This document shows, in pieces, positions 1 to 8,623 of a stretch of DNA of 64,000 nt. Position 1 is the first letter of the stretch, and each line of letters begins with the position of its first letter. The stretch is from Arthrobacter silvisoli (GTDB lineage Bacteria; Actinomycetota; Actinomycetes; Actinomycetales; Micrococcaceae). Below the pieces are notes generated by a model. It made no database searches. It saw nothing but the letters and a program-made list of their open reading frames with translations, and was not told the DNA's origin. The position numbers and the translations under genes were made by a program. The stretch is from the NCBI RefSeq assembly GCF_003369445.1, contig NZ_QRCU01000007.1, forward strand, positions 1 to 64,000, written 5' to 3'.

Positions 1-487
1 CGGGGTCGTTGTGGTTGTATCCGGGGAATGGTCGTGGTGGGTGGTTGGCGCGGGTGCGTGTGGGTGGGGGGTGGAATGTGATGTCGGCGTTGGTGGGGCC
101 GGGGGATTTCAATGGTGATGGCCGGGTGGATGTGTTGGCGCGGGATTCGTCGGGGTCGTTGTGGTTGTATCCGGGGAACGGGCGTGGTGGGTGGTTGGCG
201 CGGGTGCGTGTTGGTGGGGGGTGGAATGTGATGACGGGCCTGGTGGGGCCGGGGGATTTCAATGGTGATGGCCGGGTGGATGTGTTGGCGCGGGATTCGT
301 CGGGGTCGTTGTGGTTGTATCCGGGGAACGGGCGTGGTGGGTGGTTGGCGCGGGTGCGTGTTGGTGGGGGGTGGAATGTGATGACGGGCCTGGTGGGGCC
401 GGGGGATTTCAATGGTGATGGCCGGGTGGATGTGTTGGCGCGGGATTCGTCGGGGTCGTTGTGGTTGTATCCGGGGAACGGGCGTGG
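1..487 (+). repeat. 150-bp tandem coding repeat (3 full copies plus a partial one)
   Basis: Units begin at 1, 151, 301 and 451. By eye, copies 151-300 and 301-450 are identical over all 150 bases, while copy 1-150 differs at about seven positions. The fourth copy matches for about 36 bases and then switches abruptly to diverged, GC3-rich sequence. This points to recent expansion or gene conversion inside the FG-GAP gene. The array continues past the left edge, so copy number is unknown. Confidence 0.95.
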
Positions 488-548
488 CGGATGGCTGGCG
501 CGCGTGCGGATCGGCGGCGGCTGGAACGTCATGACCGCCTTGGTTTAA
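3..548 (+). CDS. FG-GAP/VCBS-type repeat protein, C-terminal part (5' truncated by window)
   Basis: The frame is open from the left edge and stops with TAA at 546-548. It consists of 50-residue units, each carrying a DFNGDGRVDVLARD block, a calcium-binding-like DxNxDGxxD loop typical of FG-GAP/VCBS beta-propeller blades, followed by SLWLYPGNGRGGW. Such proteins are usually secreted or surface-bound, and this repeat type is often appended to hydrolases or peptidases in Arthrobacter relatives. The N-terminus, where any signal peptide and enzyme domain would be, lies outside the window. Codon use in the repeats (GGG, GTG, TTG, GAT) is unlike the GC3-rich last 60 nt. It ends on the last blade with no sorting motif. 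Confidence 0.85.
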   Translation, partial: GSLWLYPGNGRGGWLARVRVGGGWNVMSALVGPGDFNGDGRVDVLARDSSGSLWLYPGNGRGGWLARVRVGGGWNVMTGLVGPGDFNGDGRVDVLARDSSGSLWLYPGNGRGGWLARVRVGGGWNVMTGLVGPGDFNGDGRVDVLARDSSGSLWLYPGNGRGGWLARVRIGGGWNVMTALV

Positions 549-553
549 ACACC

Positions 554-588
554 GGTGGGACGCGCCGGCCATGCCGACGCGTCCCACC
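554..588. terminator. bidirectional hairpin between convergent genes
   Basis: The 11-bp perfect inverted repeat GGTGGGACGCG / CGCGTCCCACC (554-564 and 578-588) has a 13-nt loop and sits between the stops of the FG-GAP gene and the cupin gene. There is no clear T-tract, so it is called a terminator mainly from its position. Confidence 0.6.
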
Positions 589-614
589 CGTTGCCACCTT
601 TGTCGAACCGGTTC

Positions 615-1271
615 CTACTGAACGGTGAACCTCCCGCCCGCCAGCTGATCATCGGCGAGCTGATCATCGATGAACTGCCCTTCCGCGAGTTCCTCCCCGG
701 CGGACCGGCCGCCCTTGGACCGGTCGCCCGTCGACCGGCCGCCCGCGGCCAGCCGCCGGATCAGCTCCGCCTGCGCAGGGAACCCGGCCACGAGCGCCGC
801 CACCTGCTCCTCCGTGGGCTTCGCCGAATCCGCCGGCTCGTAGCCGGGCGACAGGCTGCAGCTGACCAGCGCGAACCCCGGTCCGGCCAGTTCCGCGCCG
901 AACCAGGTGGAATGCGGCGCGGCTCCGTGCAGGACCTGGCCGGCGTCCGGATCCGGCCCGAACACCGTCTCCGCATACCCGTCCTCCCCGGAGAAGACGT
1001 GCAGCCGGATAGGCGCACCCAGGTGGAAGAACCACAACTCATCCTGCTTGAGCGTATGCAACTGCAGGACCTCGCCGGCCTCCAGCAAATACCAGTTGGA
1101 GCTGTAGAGCGGATGGTCGGCGCCGCCGAAACGGGACGGCAGCGCCGCGCCGGGGATGGCCTCCTTGCTCACCATTGCCGGTGCGAACCAGCCGCCAACC
1201 CCCGACGGCGTCATGCCCAGCCGCTTGATCCAGCCCGCTGCGTCGGGTCCGCCCATGCCGATGTCACTCAC
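615..1271 (-). CDS. Cupin_5 (DUF985) family protein
   Basis: A 218-aa protein of the DUF985/cupin_5 family (YML079w-like small beta-barrel). Visible family features are a central YLLEAGEVLQLHTLKQDELW stretch, a glycine-bounded turn with FSGEDGYAE, and an STWFGAEL block before the last strands (FALVSCSLSPGYE). Family members bind small ligands of mostly unknown identity. The C-terminal 50 residues are a Gly/Ser/Asp-rich tail, probably disordered, beyond the usual family length of about 150. The GTG start at 1271 overlaps the stop of the upstream PAS gene by 8 nt, so it is the last gene of the GMC-PAS-cupin operon. Confidence 0.8.
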   Translation of the reverse strand: MSDIGMGGPDAAGWIKRLGMTPSGVGGWFAPAMVSKEAIPGAALPSRFGGADHPLYSSNWYLLEAGEVLQLHTLKQDELWFFHLGAPIRLHVFSGEDGYAETVFGPDPDAGQVLHGAAPHSTWFGAELAGPGFALVSCSLSPGYEPADSAKPTEEQVAALVAGFPAQAELIRRLAAGGRSTGDRSKGGRSAGEELAEGQFIDDQLADDQLAGGRFTVQ

Positions 1272-1671
1272 TGGGCGGATCCGCCAGGGAGAAGCACACC
1301 GTGATCCCGATGATCGCGCCGGTGTCCAGGGACCGCAGGAGGCCCTTCTGCGTCACGATGTCCACGTTCACCCAGCCGCCGTCCTTGAGGGGCACTTCGA
1401 TGGTTTCGTGGAAGTTCAGCAGGGGCTTGCCGCTTGCCATGACCTCCTTGTCGTGGGCCACGTGCTCGGCGCGCGAGTCCTGGTGGCCGATCAGTTCGTC
1501 CTTGGTCATGCCCACCAGGTCGGCGAAGTTCTGGTTGACCCACAGGAACACCGAGTTCGCGTCCTTCACCACCCAATAGACGCCGTCCTGCTTGTCCAGC
1601 ACATCGGCGATGGTCATCGGCGGAACGGTGGGCAGGACAACTCCTTCCACCGCCGGGACCGCCGCGGTCAC
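1264..1671 (-). CDS. Stand-alone PAS domain protein
   Basis: About 135 aa containing one PAS fold: VYWVVKDANSVFLWVNQNFA, then LVGMTKDELIGHQD and a closing beta-strand set ending with GAIIGITVCFSL. No kinase, GGDEF, HTH or other output domain is attached. The GTG at 1671 is chosen because it overlaps the TGA of the upstream oxidoreductase (GTGA) and has AAGGGAG 7-8 nt upstream; a longer in-frame extension only reads into the neighbouring gene. It lies between a GMC oxidoreductase and a cupin, suggesting it senses a ligand or redox state linked to that enzyme. This role is an inference. Confidence 0.75.
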   Translation of the reverse strand: MTAAVPAVEGVVLPTVPPMTIADVLDKQDGVYWVVKDANSVFLWVNQNFADLVGMTKDELIGHQDSRAEHVAHDKEVMASGKPLLNFHETIEVPLKDGGWVNVDIVTQKGLLRSLDTGAIIGITVCFSLADPPSE

Positions 1672-3416
1672 TGCGAAACTCCCTTGCCGCCGTCGGCCTC
1701 CAGTCTTTCGGCAAGATCCTGGGCGAGGGCCACCATGGTCATGGTCGGGTTCCAGGAACCGCCGGTGGGCCACAGCGCGCCGCCGGAGACAAAGACGTTC
1801 TCGACACCGTTGAGGCGGTAGTCGGTCCCGACGACGGCGTCCTCCTCTTCGCCGATGGGCAGGCTGGAGCTTTCGTGGACCAGGCCCGGGACGCGGCGTT
1901 CCGGGATCCCCGGACGCTCGGTGCTCCAGCTTCCGTTGTTCGGATCGCCGTGCCAGTACTCCACGCGGCCGGCCCCACCGGGGGAAAGCACGCGCTCGAG
2001 CATCTGGAAGGTGCCTTCGTCCATCGTGTCCCAGGTGACGTCGTCAGTGGCGTTGGCCAGCACCTGCAGCGTTACGTTGGTGGTGGGGTCCGCGCCGCCG
2101 GAGAAACGCAGGTGGTTCTCCGGATTCGATTCGTCCAGCTCGCCGAGCACCGCACAGACGAACACCAGGTAATCCTCCGAGGACAGCAACTGCGCCATGG
2201 ACGCGGTGGCCACCACGTCCGGGGCATAGCGCTCGGACTTCTGCGCGTTCTCCGCCGGCTTCCGGTCCGAGAGCACGGACAGCTGCACGTGGTACTGCAT
2301 GCCTGCCGGGCTCTTGCCCGCCATGTAGATGGCCGCCAGTTCCAGTTCGCCGAGGGCTTCGCTGAAGTCGTAGTCCTGCCGCGGGACCCTGGCCACCACC
2401 GAGGTGATGAAGTGCGCGCTGAAGCTTTCGCCGGCCCGCTGGACCTGCGGGAAGGAATTGAGCACCAGCGTGGCCGGGGGAAGCGTGCCCATGGCCAGGA
2501 CCAGGTTGGCGTTGCCGACGTTCACCACGCCGCGGCTCGTATCCAGGGCCGTGGCCCGGCCGTCCTGCTGGAACACGGACTTCACGGTGCAGTCGGTGAC
2601 AACGCGCAGTGGCGAGCCTTTGCCCTGCGAGGCGAGGGCCTGCTGCCTGTCCGAAAGCTCAAGCAGTACGGCCGGCGTCGAGAACTTCGCGAAGTCGATG
2701 CCGGAGTTGGCGCCTGAGGCCGCGGCGAGCGGCGCCGGCATGGAGCGCGTGGCCGAGTCGATCTCGTGCAGGCCCGCTGCGAGCCGCTCCTGCAGGGCCT
2801 TCTGCATGATCCCGTACACCGGGCGGGTGTTGTTGATGAGGTCAACGACTTCGGCCGGGAGCCCGGCGTCGATCTGGTCCGCCGGAATGACATTGAGCAG
2901 GTCCTCGGCCGTGGCGAAGTGCGCCTTCGCGGCGTCCATGACGGCCCGCGGCCAGCCCCGCATCTCGTCTTCCTCCGGGCGGGGACACCAGGCGCTCCAC
3001 ATGATGGAGCGGCCGCCGTAGAACGGGACCATGCCGTGCTGCCAGGAGATCTTGCCGGGCGGCTGGCTGGCGGTGGCTGCGGCCAGGGTCCAGGGGAAGG
3101 TCTCGGAAAGCCCGCCGAGCGTCTCCCGGTACGGCAGGGGCAGGTTCTGGAAATGCTGGGGCAGGAAGAACGGACCACGCTCGATGATGAGGATCCGGGC
3201 CTGCGGGTTGACGGTCAAGGTCCGCTCTGCGAAGGCGTAGCCGCAGAACCCGCTGCCGATCACGATGTGGTCGAATTGTTCTTCTTCGCGGACCGTTTTC
3301 CATTCGCCTTCACTCAGGAAAAACACATGGTCCATCACTTTTTGCGGTGAGGGGTCCTGGGGTCCGGGCGTGGGAAATCCGTGGTTGAAATTCTGGGACG
3401 AAGAAACTGCACTCAC
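1668..3416 (-). CDS. GMC family FAD-dependent oxidoreductase
   Basis: About 582 aa. The N-terminal FAD-binding segment FDHIVIGSGFCGYAFAER carries the GxGxxG dinucleotide motif, followed by an acidic strand end (ILIIERG). A second family signature is GMVPFYGGRSIMWSAW near residue 130. The C-terminus VFVSGGALWPTGGSWNPTMT corresponds to the GMC_oxred_C active-site region, where an Asn matches the common His/Asn pair. GMC enzymes oxidise alcohols or sugars; the substrate cannot be read from sequence, though a sugar or glycoside 3-oxidase-like role is possible. The GTG at 3416 (GTG AGT GCA) is preferred over an upstream ATG at 3518, which lies across the operator-like palindrome. First gene of a three-gene operon. 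Confidence 0.8.
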   Translation of the reverse strand: MSAVSSSQNFNHGFPTPGPQDPSPQKVMDHVFFLSEGEWKTVREEEQFDHIVIGSGFCGYAFAERTLTVNPQARILIIERGPFFLPQHFQNLPLPYRETLGGLSETFPWTLAAATASQPPGKISWQHGMVPFYGGRSIMWSAWCPRPEEDEMRGWPRAVMDAAKAHFATAEDLLNVIPADQIDAGLPAEVVDLINNTRPVYGIMQKALQERLAAGLHEIDSATRSMPAPLAAASGANSGIDFAKFSTPAVLLELSDRQQALASQGKGSPLRVVTDCTVKSVFQQDGRATALDTSRGVVNVGNANLVLAMGTLPPATLVLNSFPQVQRAGESFSAHFITSVVARVPRQDYDFSEALGELELAAIYMAGKSPAGMQYHVQLSVLSDRKPAENAQKSERYAPDVVATASMAQLLSSEDYLVFVCAVLGELDESNPENHLRFSGGADPTTNVTLQVLANATDDVTWDTMDEGTFQMLERVLSPGGAGRVEYWHGDPNNGSWSTERPGIPERRVPGLVHESSSLPIGEEEDAVVGTDYRLNGVENVFVSGGALWPTGGSWNPTMTMVALAQDLAERLEADGGKGVSQ

Positions 3417-3444
3417 AATGAAGCCCCCATCAGTCTGGTTTGTC

Positions 3445-3458
3445 TCACGACGTCGTGA
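3445..3458. promoter_or_regulatory. 14-bp perfect palindrome upstream of GMC operon
   Basis: TCACGACGTCGTGA is a perfect palindrome 29-42 bp upstream of the GTG start of the oxidoreductase, embedded in an AT-richer patch (TTTGTC / AAAACAA). Position and symmetry fit a repressor or activator operator. No regulator gene lies next to it. Confidence 0.55.
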
Positions 3459-3688
3459 AAACAAGCGTCCTGCCGGGCAGAGAGGAGTTTCACCCGCCCC
3501 AGCGCGGATCACTGGCATTAGTGAACCACTGATGGAATGCGTTCACAATAGGGTTTGCCGCCGACTTTCGGCGGCCTGTATTGCGGACGTAATTGCAAGT
3601 CAGGTATCGATTAATATCCGAGAATTGAGTGTCAAATAAAGTCGATAAGACGTGACCCGCCGGGAAATTCGGGAATCGGTGCCGGGCC

Positions 3689-4630
3689 CTATTCGATTCC
3701 GGCGAAAAGCTCGTTCAGTTCGTCCGTGAGCTGCTTGCGCAGGGCCGGGGTGCCGATTTCCCTGCCGTCCACGTGGTTGACCGGTGCGATCAGCCGGATG
3801 CTCGAAATCAGCCAGACGGCGTCGGCGTCGTACAGGTCCTGGGTGACCAGCGGGCCGTAGCCGAGCTCCCAACCCGCCGCCTTGGCCTTCGCGAACAGCG
3901 CGCCCTGGGAGGTTCCGGGCAGGATGCCGCTGTCCAGCTGCGGGGTGATGAGCCGCTTGACGGTGCGCTGGGAGCCGCTGCCGTCGTCGAGGGTTTCCAC
4001 ATGCGCCAGCAGCACGGTCGACGTCGGGCCCTCCAGGACGCGGCCGTCGCTGGAGATGAAGATCGCGTCATCGGCGCCCTGCTTGTGCGCGTAGCGCAGC
4101 GCCGCCATGTTCACCGCGTAGGACAGCGTCTTGGCGCCGAGCAGCAGCCACGGGGCGCGCTCGCCCGCCTCGGCGTCGAAACCGCGGTCCAGCAGGACGA
4201 CGTCGATCCCGGTCTCCCGCTGCCGGCGGCTGCCCGCGGGGGACGGCGAGGCCTGGATCCAGCACGTGGGGGCCGAGGCGCCTTCGACGCCGCGCGTCAC
4301 CAACAGCTTGACCACCACTTCGTCGGACTCCGGCTCGGGGGCGGGGAAAGTCCCGCGGTATTCGGCGATCGCCGTTTCGATGGCGCGGCGCCAGGCCTCC
4401 TGCTCCGGGATCACGAGGTCCAGCGCGCGGGCCGAGGCCTGCAGGCGGTTCAGGTGGGCGTGCACCTTCCGGGCATGGCCGCCGACGGCGAGCAGGGACT
4501 CGAAGACTCCGTCACCGCGCGTAGCCCCGAGGTCCGTCGCCATCAGCTGGGGCTGCGTGGCATCGGCGATGCGGCCGTTCTCGAACGCGGGGTCAAGGAA
4601 CACGAGAACCGTGGGGACGGGGAGAGTCAT
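3689..4630 (-). CDS. pabC: Aminodeoxychorismate lyase (class IV PLP aminotransferase fold)
   Basis: A 313-aa fold-type IV PLP enzyme. PabC converts 4-amino-4-deoxychorismate to p-aminobenzoate and pyruvate in folate synthesis. The N-terminal ATDLGATRGDGVFESLLAVGG is the family opening. Lys167 in LLLGAKTLSYAVNM is the expected Schiff-base lysine, and VLEGPTSTVLL (Glu200) is the PLP-pocket block shared with branched-chain aminotransferases. The first 20 residues are a little longer than in E. coli PabC. Branched-chain or D-amino-acid aminotransferase is the alternative within this fold. The pabB fusion lies about 5 kb away on the same strand, which supports the folate assignment. Confidence 0.8.
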   Translation of the reverse strand: MTLPVPTVLVFLDPAFENGRIADATQPQLMATDLGATRGDGVFESLLAVGGHARKVHAHLNRLQASARALDLVIPEQEAWRRAIETAIAEYRGTFPAPEPESDEVVVKLLVTRGVEGASAPTCWIQASPSPAGSRRQRETGIDVVLLDRGFDAEAGERAPWLLLGAKTLSYAVNMAALRYAHKQGADDAIFISSDGRVLEGPTSTVLLAHVETLDDGSGSQRTVKRLITPQLDSGILPGTSQGALFAKAKAAGWELGYGPLVTQDLYDADAVWLISSIRLIAPVNHVDGREIGTPALRKQLTDELNELFAGIE

Positions 4631-4926
4631 GGTTCCAGCTTAGTGCGGGCGGACGGGCCTGATCCGCCCAGCCCACGGTGCCCCTTTCCCGGGCCCATGG
4701 CTATGGCGCAAGACTGCCCAGGCCGCTGCTTGGCACTTTCTCCAGCCTGCCTCTGCCGGTTTCCGCGTGATCTTTCCGGGTGCGGGCCTCACCGGGCCAC
4801 CGTTTCCGGGGTGGGAGCCCGCGCTGCTTCGATTGATGCCGCGGAATCCTACGTGGCCACGGACAGAACAATGCGCCCCGCCGGTTACGCTGGTCCCTAA
4901 CGGCAGTGGGAATCGTGGGGGTTTGA
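4631..4926. other. divergent intergenic region, no gene seen
   Basis: 296 bp between the divergent pabC and cardiolipin synthase starts. No convincing ORF, hairpin or palindrome was found. It must contain both promoters, but no -35/-10 pair stands out. Confidence 0.5.
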
Positions 4927-6399
4927 GTGCTTTTTCCTTTCCAGGTGGGGACCGATTGGACCTGGCCCTTGGCCTTGTGGGCGCTCGCCGAAATCATCCT
5001 GCGCATCGTGCTCCTGGGCACCATTCCCGGCAACCGCCGCCCCACTACCGCCATGGCCTGGCTGCTGGTGGTCTTCCTGGTCCCTTCTATCGGCTTCGTG
5101 CTGTTCCTGCTCTTCGGCAATTTCCGGCTGTCCCGGCGCCGCCGCGAACAACAGGCGGAAGTCAACGAACGGGTGCGCTCGGGCGTCTCGGCGATGGCCG
5201 ACGTCGTGAGCAAATACTCCGGTCCTGAGTGGGTGAGCTCGGCCGCAGAGCTCAACCGCCGGCTCGGTTCCCTGCCCATGGTGGACGGGAACTCGGTGCA
5301 GCTGATCCCCGGTTACCAGGAATCGATCGACGCCATGGCCGAAGCCATCCGTGGCGCCCGCAGCTACGTCAATGCCGAGTTCTACATCATGGGCAGCGAC
5401 TCCGTCACGGACGGCCTGCTCACCGAACTTGAGAAAGCGGCCGAGCGCGGAGTTGAAGTGCGGCTCCTGTTCGACCACATCGGAACCCTAAGGGTGGCCG
5501 GCTACCGCCGGTTGATCCGCCGGCTCAGGGCCAGCCGCATCCAGTGGAAGCGGATGCTGCCCCTGCTGCCCATCCACGGCCAGTGGCGCCGGCCGGACCT
5601 GCGGAACCACCGCAAGATCCTGGTGATCGACGGCGAGACAGCCTTCACGGGATCGCAGAACCTGATCGAGCCCTCCTACAACAATCCGCGGCACCGCCGG
5701 GCCGGCCGCAAATGGGTCGAACTCATGGCCCGCTTGGAGGGCCCGATCGTGGCAACCCTCAATGTCGTGTTCGCCACGGACTGGCTCAGCGAAACCGACG
5801 AATCCCTCGAATCCCAGCTGCGGCTGCCGGAAGACCCGCGCCGGGGACAGGTCACGGCCCAGGTGGTGCCCAGCGGGCCCGGGTTCGTCACCGAAAACAA
5901 CCTGCGCCTGTTCAACACCCTGATCTATTCGGCCCAGCACCGCATTTCCATCTGCAGCCCGTACTTCGTGCCGGACGATTCCCTGCTGTACGCCATCACC
6001 ACCGCGGCCCAGCGGGGCGTGGATGTGGAACTCTTCGTTTCGGAAAAGGGCGACCAGTTCCTGGTCCATCATGCCCAGCGCTCCTACTACGAGGCCCTGC
6101 TCGAGGCGGGCGTGCGCATCTACCTGTACCGCGCTCCGCAGGTACTGCACGCGAAGCATTTCACCATCGACGACGAGGTCTCCGTGCTGGGGTCCAGCAA
6201 CATGGACATGCGCTCCTTCTCGCTCAACATGGAGGTGTCGGTGATGCTCCTGGGCGCGGAAACCGTGGACCTGATGCGCTCGGTGGAGCAGAGCTACCGG
6301 GAGGCGAGCTTCGAGCTGACGCTGGGGGACTGGCTGCACCGGCCGATGCTGGCCAAATACGTGGACAACGTGGCGAGGCTGACCGCGACCCTGCAATAG
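4927..6399 (+). CDS. cls: Cardiolipin synthase (phospholipase D family)
   Basis: A 490-aa membrane enzyme that condenses phosphatidyl groups to form cardiolipin. Two N-terminal membrane segments (about 11-31 and 42-65) are followed by a basic RLSRRRR stop-transfer. Both PLD catalytic HxKxxxxD motifs are intact: His228/Lys230/Asp235 in RNHRKILVIDG and His408/Lys410/Asp415 in LHAKHFTIDDE, each followed by the expected GSxN. Length and layout match bacterial ClsA. The start is GTG at 4927 with only a G-rich, weak ribosome site. It is transcribed alone, divergent from pabC. Confidence 0.92.
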   Translation: MLFPFQVGTDWTWPLALWALAEIILRIVLLGTIPGNRRPTTAMAWLLVVFLVPSIGFVLFLLFGNFRLSRRRREQQAEVNERVRSGVSAMADVVSKYSGPEWVSSAAELNRRLGSLPMVDGNSVQLIPGYQESIDAMAEAIRGARSYVNAEFYIMGSDSVTDGLLTELEKAAERGVEVRLLFDHIGTLRVAGYRRLIRRLRASRIQWKRMLPLLPIHGQWRRPDLRNHRKILVIDGETAFTGSQNLIEPSYNNPRHRRAGRKWVELMARLEGPIVATLNVVFATDWLSETDESLESQLRLPEDPRRGQVTAQVVPSGPGFVTENNLRLFNTLIYSAQHRISICSPYFVPDDSLLYAITTAAQRGVDVELFVSEKGDQFLVHHAQRSYYEALLEAGVRIYLYRAPQVLHAKHFTIDDEVSVLGSSNMDMRSFSLNMEVSVMLLGAETVDLMRSVEQSYREASFELTLGDWLHRPMLAKYVDNVARLTATLQ

Positions 6400-6517
6400 T
6401 CTGCGCCGCAGTGTCAGCCTCCGCCGCATGGGCAGTCTTGCCCATGGCAGCGCTGCCGGGCTCCATGCAAGGATTTGGGGACGCCGTACGCCGACCGCAC
6501 TCTTTCCCGGGGGAATC

Positions 6518-8092
6518 ATGACCTTCTTTGGAGCTGATGTAGACCAGCTTCGCGCCTTGGCCAAGGCGGCCGACAAGGCTGCCACGCTGCTGAGCACCAA
6601 GGCTGCATCCCTGCAGGGCCAGATCATGGCGGCCCCCTGGAAAGGCAACGACGCGGAACGCTTCAAGCACGACTGGACGGGCAGCCACCGCCCCAGCCTG
6701 GACAAGGTAGTCGAAAGCCTCCGGCAGAATTCCAGGATCCTGCTCAAGCACGCCGACGAGCAGGAAAAGGCCTCCGACCGCGGCACCGGCGGGACCAGCA
6801 TGACCTTCGCGGAGAAGGCCCAGGAGAAGATCGACGCCGCCCGGGAATGGCTGGCGGAGCGCGCCAAGGAAGCGGCCGAGCGGGAGGAACACCGCAAGGA
6901 GCTCACCGAAGGCGCCGAAAAGATGCTCAAGGCCAGCCCTGAAGAGCAGGCAAAGTGGTGGAACAGCCTGTCCGACGAGGACAAGAAGTACCTGCTCAAC
7001 AACGAAGAGACCGCCAAGCAGATCATGGAGATGGACGGCGGAGTCCCGGACTCCGCCCAGGCAGAGGCCCGCAAGTACCTCCACGAACAGGCGAAGGCCG
7101 ACATCCCGGTCTACAAGGAAACCGGCAAGGCCGCGATCGAAGCCCGGGTCGCCTGGGTGCACGGCGGCGCCGAGGTGGGCACCGAAATCGTGCAGAACGC
7201 CGACGGCTCCGCCACCATGAAGGTCCATGGCAAGCTGGGGCTGGGCGTGAACGACCCGTCCGGAACGGCCGGGGCGACGCTCAGCGGCGAGGTCTCCCGG
7301 GAGTACACGTTCGACAGCGTTGAAGAAGCCAAAGCGGCGCAGGCACAAATGTTCAGGGAACTCCCGCCGGACAGCATCGGCGACGTCAAGGACGTGGCGT
7401 CGAACCCGCCGGACTACATCCTCGACCGGATCAACGATGCCGCCGAGGACAACGGGGCAGACGGCCACGTGGACAAGGCAAAGGGCACTCTGTCCCTCGA
7501 GGCGTCCGGCAAGGCCGGCACCGACGCCGAAGGCGGCGTGAAACTGGACCTGTCCTACGAAAAGAACCTGAGCGACGGCACGTCAAAGGCCAGCGGCGAG
7601 GTGTCCGCCTCGGGACAGCTCGACCTTGACGGCCAGCGCTTCGAGGCCTCCGGCAAAGGCGGCCTGGAGGTCAATATGAACAAGGACAACAACATCGACT
7701 CCGTCTCCCTGTCCCTCGAGGGCACCGTTGCCACGGGCGCCGTCGACGGCGTTGAGGCCAAGGGTGTGGGAAGCGCCGAGTCGAGCATCACGGCCGGCAC
7801 CCAGGGCACGGTCAAGATCGACATTGACTACACTCCGGAGAACAAGGAAATCATCGACAGCTACATGCGGAACGTCGCCACGGGCAACACCGCGGCTGCG
7901 GCATCCGATGCCGCGAAGCTGTACGACCACGGTTCCGCCACAGTCCAGGTGAACAACGTGGTGACGGCCAAGAACGAGGCCGGCGTGGACCTCAAAGCCG
8001 GCGAAGTGAAGGTCAGCACCGAGAACCAGGTGACCACCAATGTGACCACGTACCACAAGGTCGAGAACGACACGAAGCTCGAGAAGCTCTAG
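6518..8092 (+). CDS. WXG100-headed large protein, possible type VII secretion substrate
   Basis: 524 aa, function unknown. Residues 1-85 look like a WXG100 (ESAT-6-like) helical hairpin with the turn W41-K-G43 and two flanking amphipathic helices. Residues 90-150 are a highly charged coiled-coil region. A KWWNSLSDEDKKYLLNNEET block followed by DGGVPD resembles the WWxxL...DGxP motif common in actinobacterial WXG100-linked proteins. The remaining 350 residues are Gly/Thr/Ser/Val-rich with alternating polar pattern, suggesting repeated beta strands. ATG at 6518 is preceded by a GGGGGA ribosome site. No ESX ATPase genes are in the window. It probably forms an operon with the next gene (48 nt gap). 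Confidence 0.65.
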   Translation: MTFFGADVDQLRALAKAADKAATLLSTKAASLQGQIMAAPWKGNDAERFKHDWTGSHRPSLDKVVESLRQNSRILLKHADEQEKASDRGTGGTSMTFAEKAQEKIDAAREWLAERAKEAAEREEHRKELTEGAEKMLKASPEEQAKWWNSLSDEDKKYLLNNEETAKQIMEMDGGVPDSAQAEARKYLHEQAKADIPVYKETGKAAIEARVAWVHGGAEVGTEIVQNADGSATMKVHGKLGLGVNDPSGTAGATLSGEVSREYTFDSVEEAKAAQAQMFRELPPDSIGDVKDVASNPPDYILDRINDAAEDNGADGHVDKAKGTLSLEASGKAGTDAEGGVKLDLSYEKNLSDGTSKASGEVSASGQLDLDGQRFEASGKGGLEVNMNKDNNIDSVSLSLEGTVATGAVDGVEAKGVGSAESSITAGTQGTVKIDIDYTPENKEIIDSYMRNVATGNTAAAASDAAKLYDHGSATVQVNNVVTAKNEAGVDLKAGEVKVSTENQVTTNVTTYHKVENDTKLEKL

Positions 8093-8140
8093 GCAGCCGC
8101 GCAGGCAGCCGCACCGAGTCCTCACCGAAGGAGCAGCCAC

Positions 8141-8587
8141 ATGACAGTGCACATCGAATCCCCGCTGGGTTTCACCGCGGACTTCCCCGAATTCACCCAG
8201 GTCCTCCCCGAATCCACGGCCGGGCCCAACACCGAACAGTACGGGCTCCTGGGCGGCGTCCTGGTGACCGTCGTCAAGGACGATGGCGCCGTCACGGACG
8301 CGCCCCAGGCCACCGGTTGGGCGCACCTCATGGCCGCCTACTACGTGGACGAACGCGGCGGCACCCAGCTCGCCGAAGGTTCCCTCGACCTGCCCGGCAA
8401 GGACTCCTACGCCGTCATGGTGGGCTTCGAGGATCCCGACGGCACAGCGAAGGTGGCCTCCGCCGTCGGCGTCCTTGAGAACGGCCGGTTCATCGGCGTC
8501 CTGGTGGTCTGGCCCGTGTCCGACGCCGGGAAGGAACCGCGCACGGACCGCCTGAAGGAGATCGTCGGGGCGATCAGCCTCGGCTGA
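8141..8587 (+). CDS. Hypothetical 148-aa soluble protein
   Basis: No family recognised with confidence. The protein is compact, acidic and lacks a signal peptide. Strand-like segments (GLLGGVLVTVVKDDG, DSYAVMVGFEDPDG, GRFIGVLVVWPV) flank short helices and it ends in a helix LKEIVGAISLG. The overall pattern recalls the small alpha/beta fold of the LpqN/Mog1/PsbP group, but this is only a guess. It follows the WXG100 protein by 48 nt with AAGGAG upstream, so it may be its chaperone or partner. Confidence 0.6.
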   Translation: MTVHIESPLGFTADFPEFTQVLPESTAGPNTEQYGLLGGVLVTVVKDDGAVTDAPQATGWAHLMAAYYVDERGGTQLAEGSLDLPGKDSYAVMVGFEDPDGTAKVASAVGVLENGRFIGVLVVWPVSDAGKEPRTDRLKEIVGAISLG

Positions 8588-8623
8588 GTTCCGCAGGCCC
8601 AGCCGGGTCCTGTACAGGCAAAC

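Noticed and set aside
1..548. CRISPR-like periodic repeat.
   Set aside because: The repeat unit is 150 bp, contiguous without spacers and in frame, and encodes FG-GAP blades.
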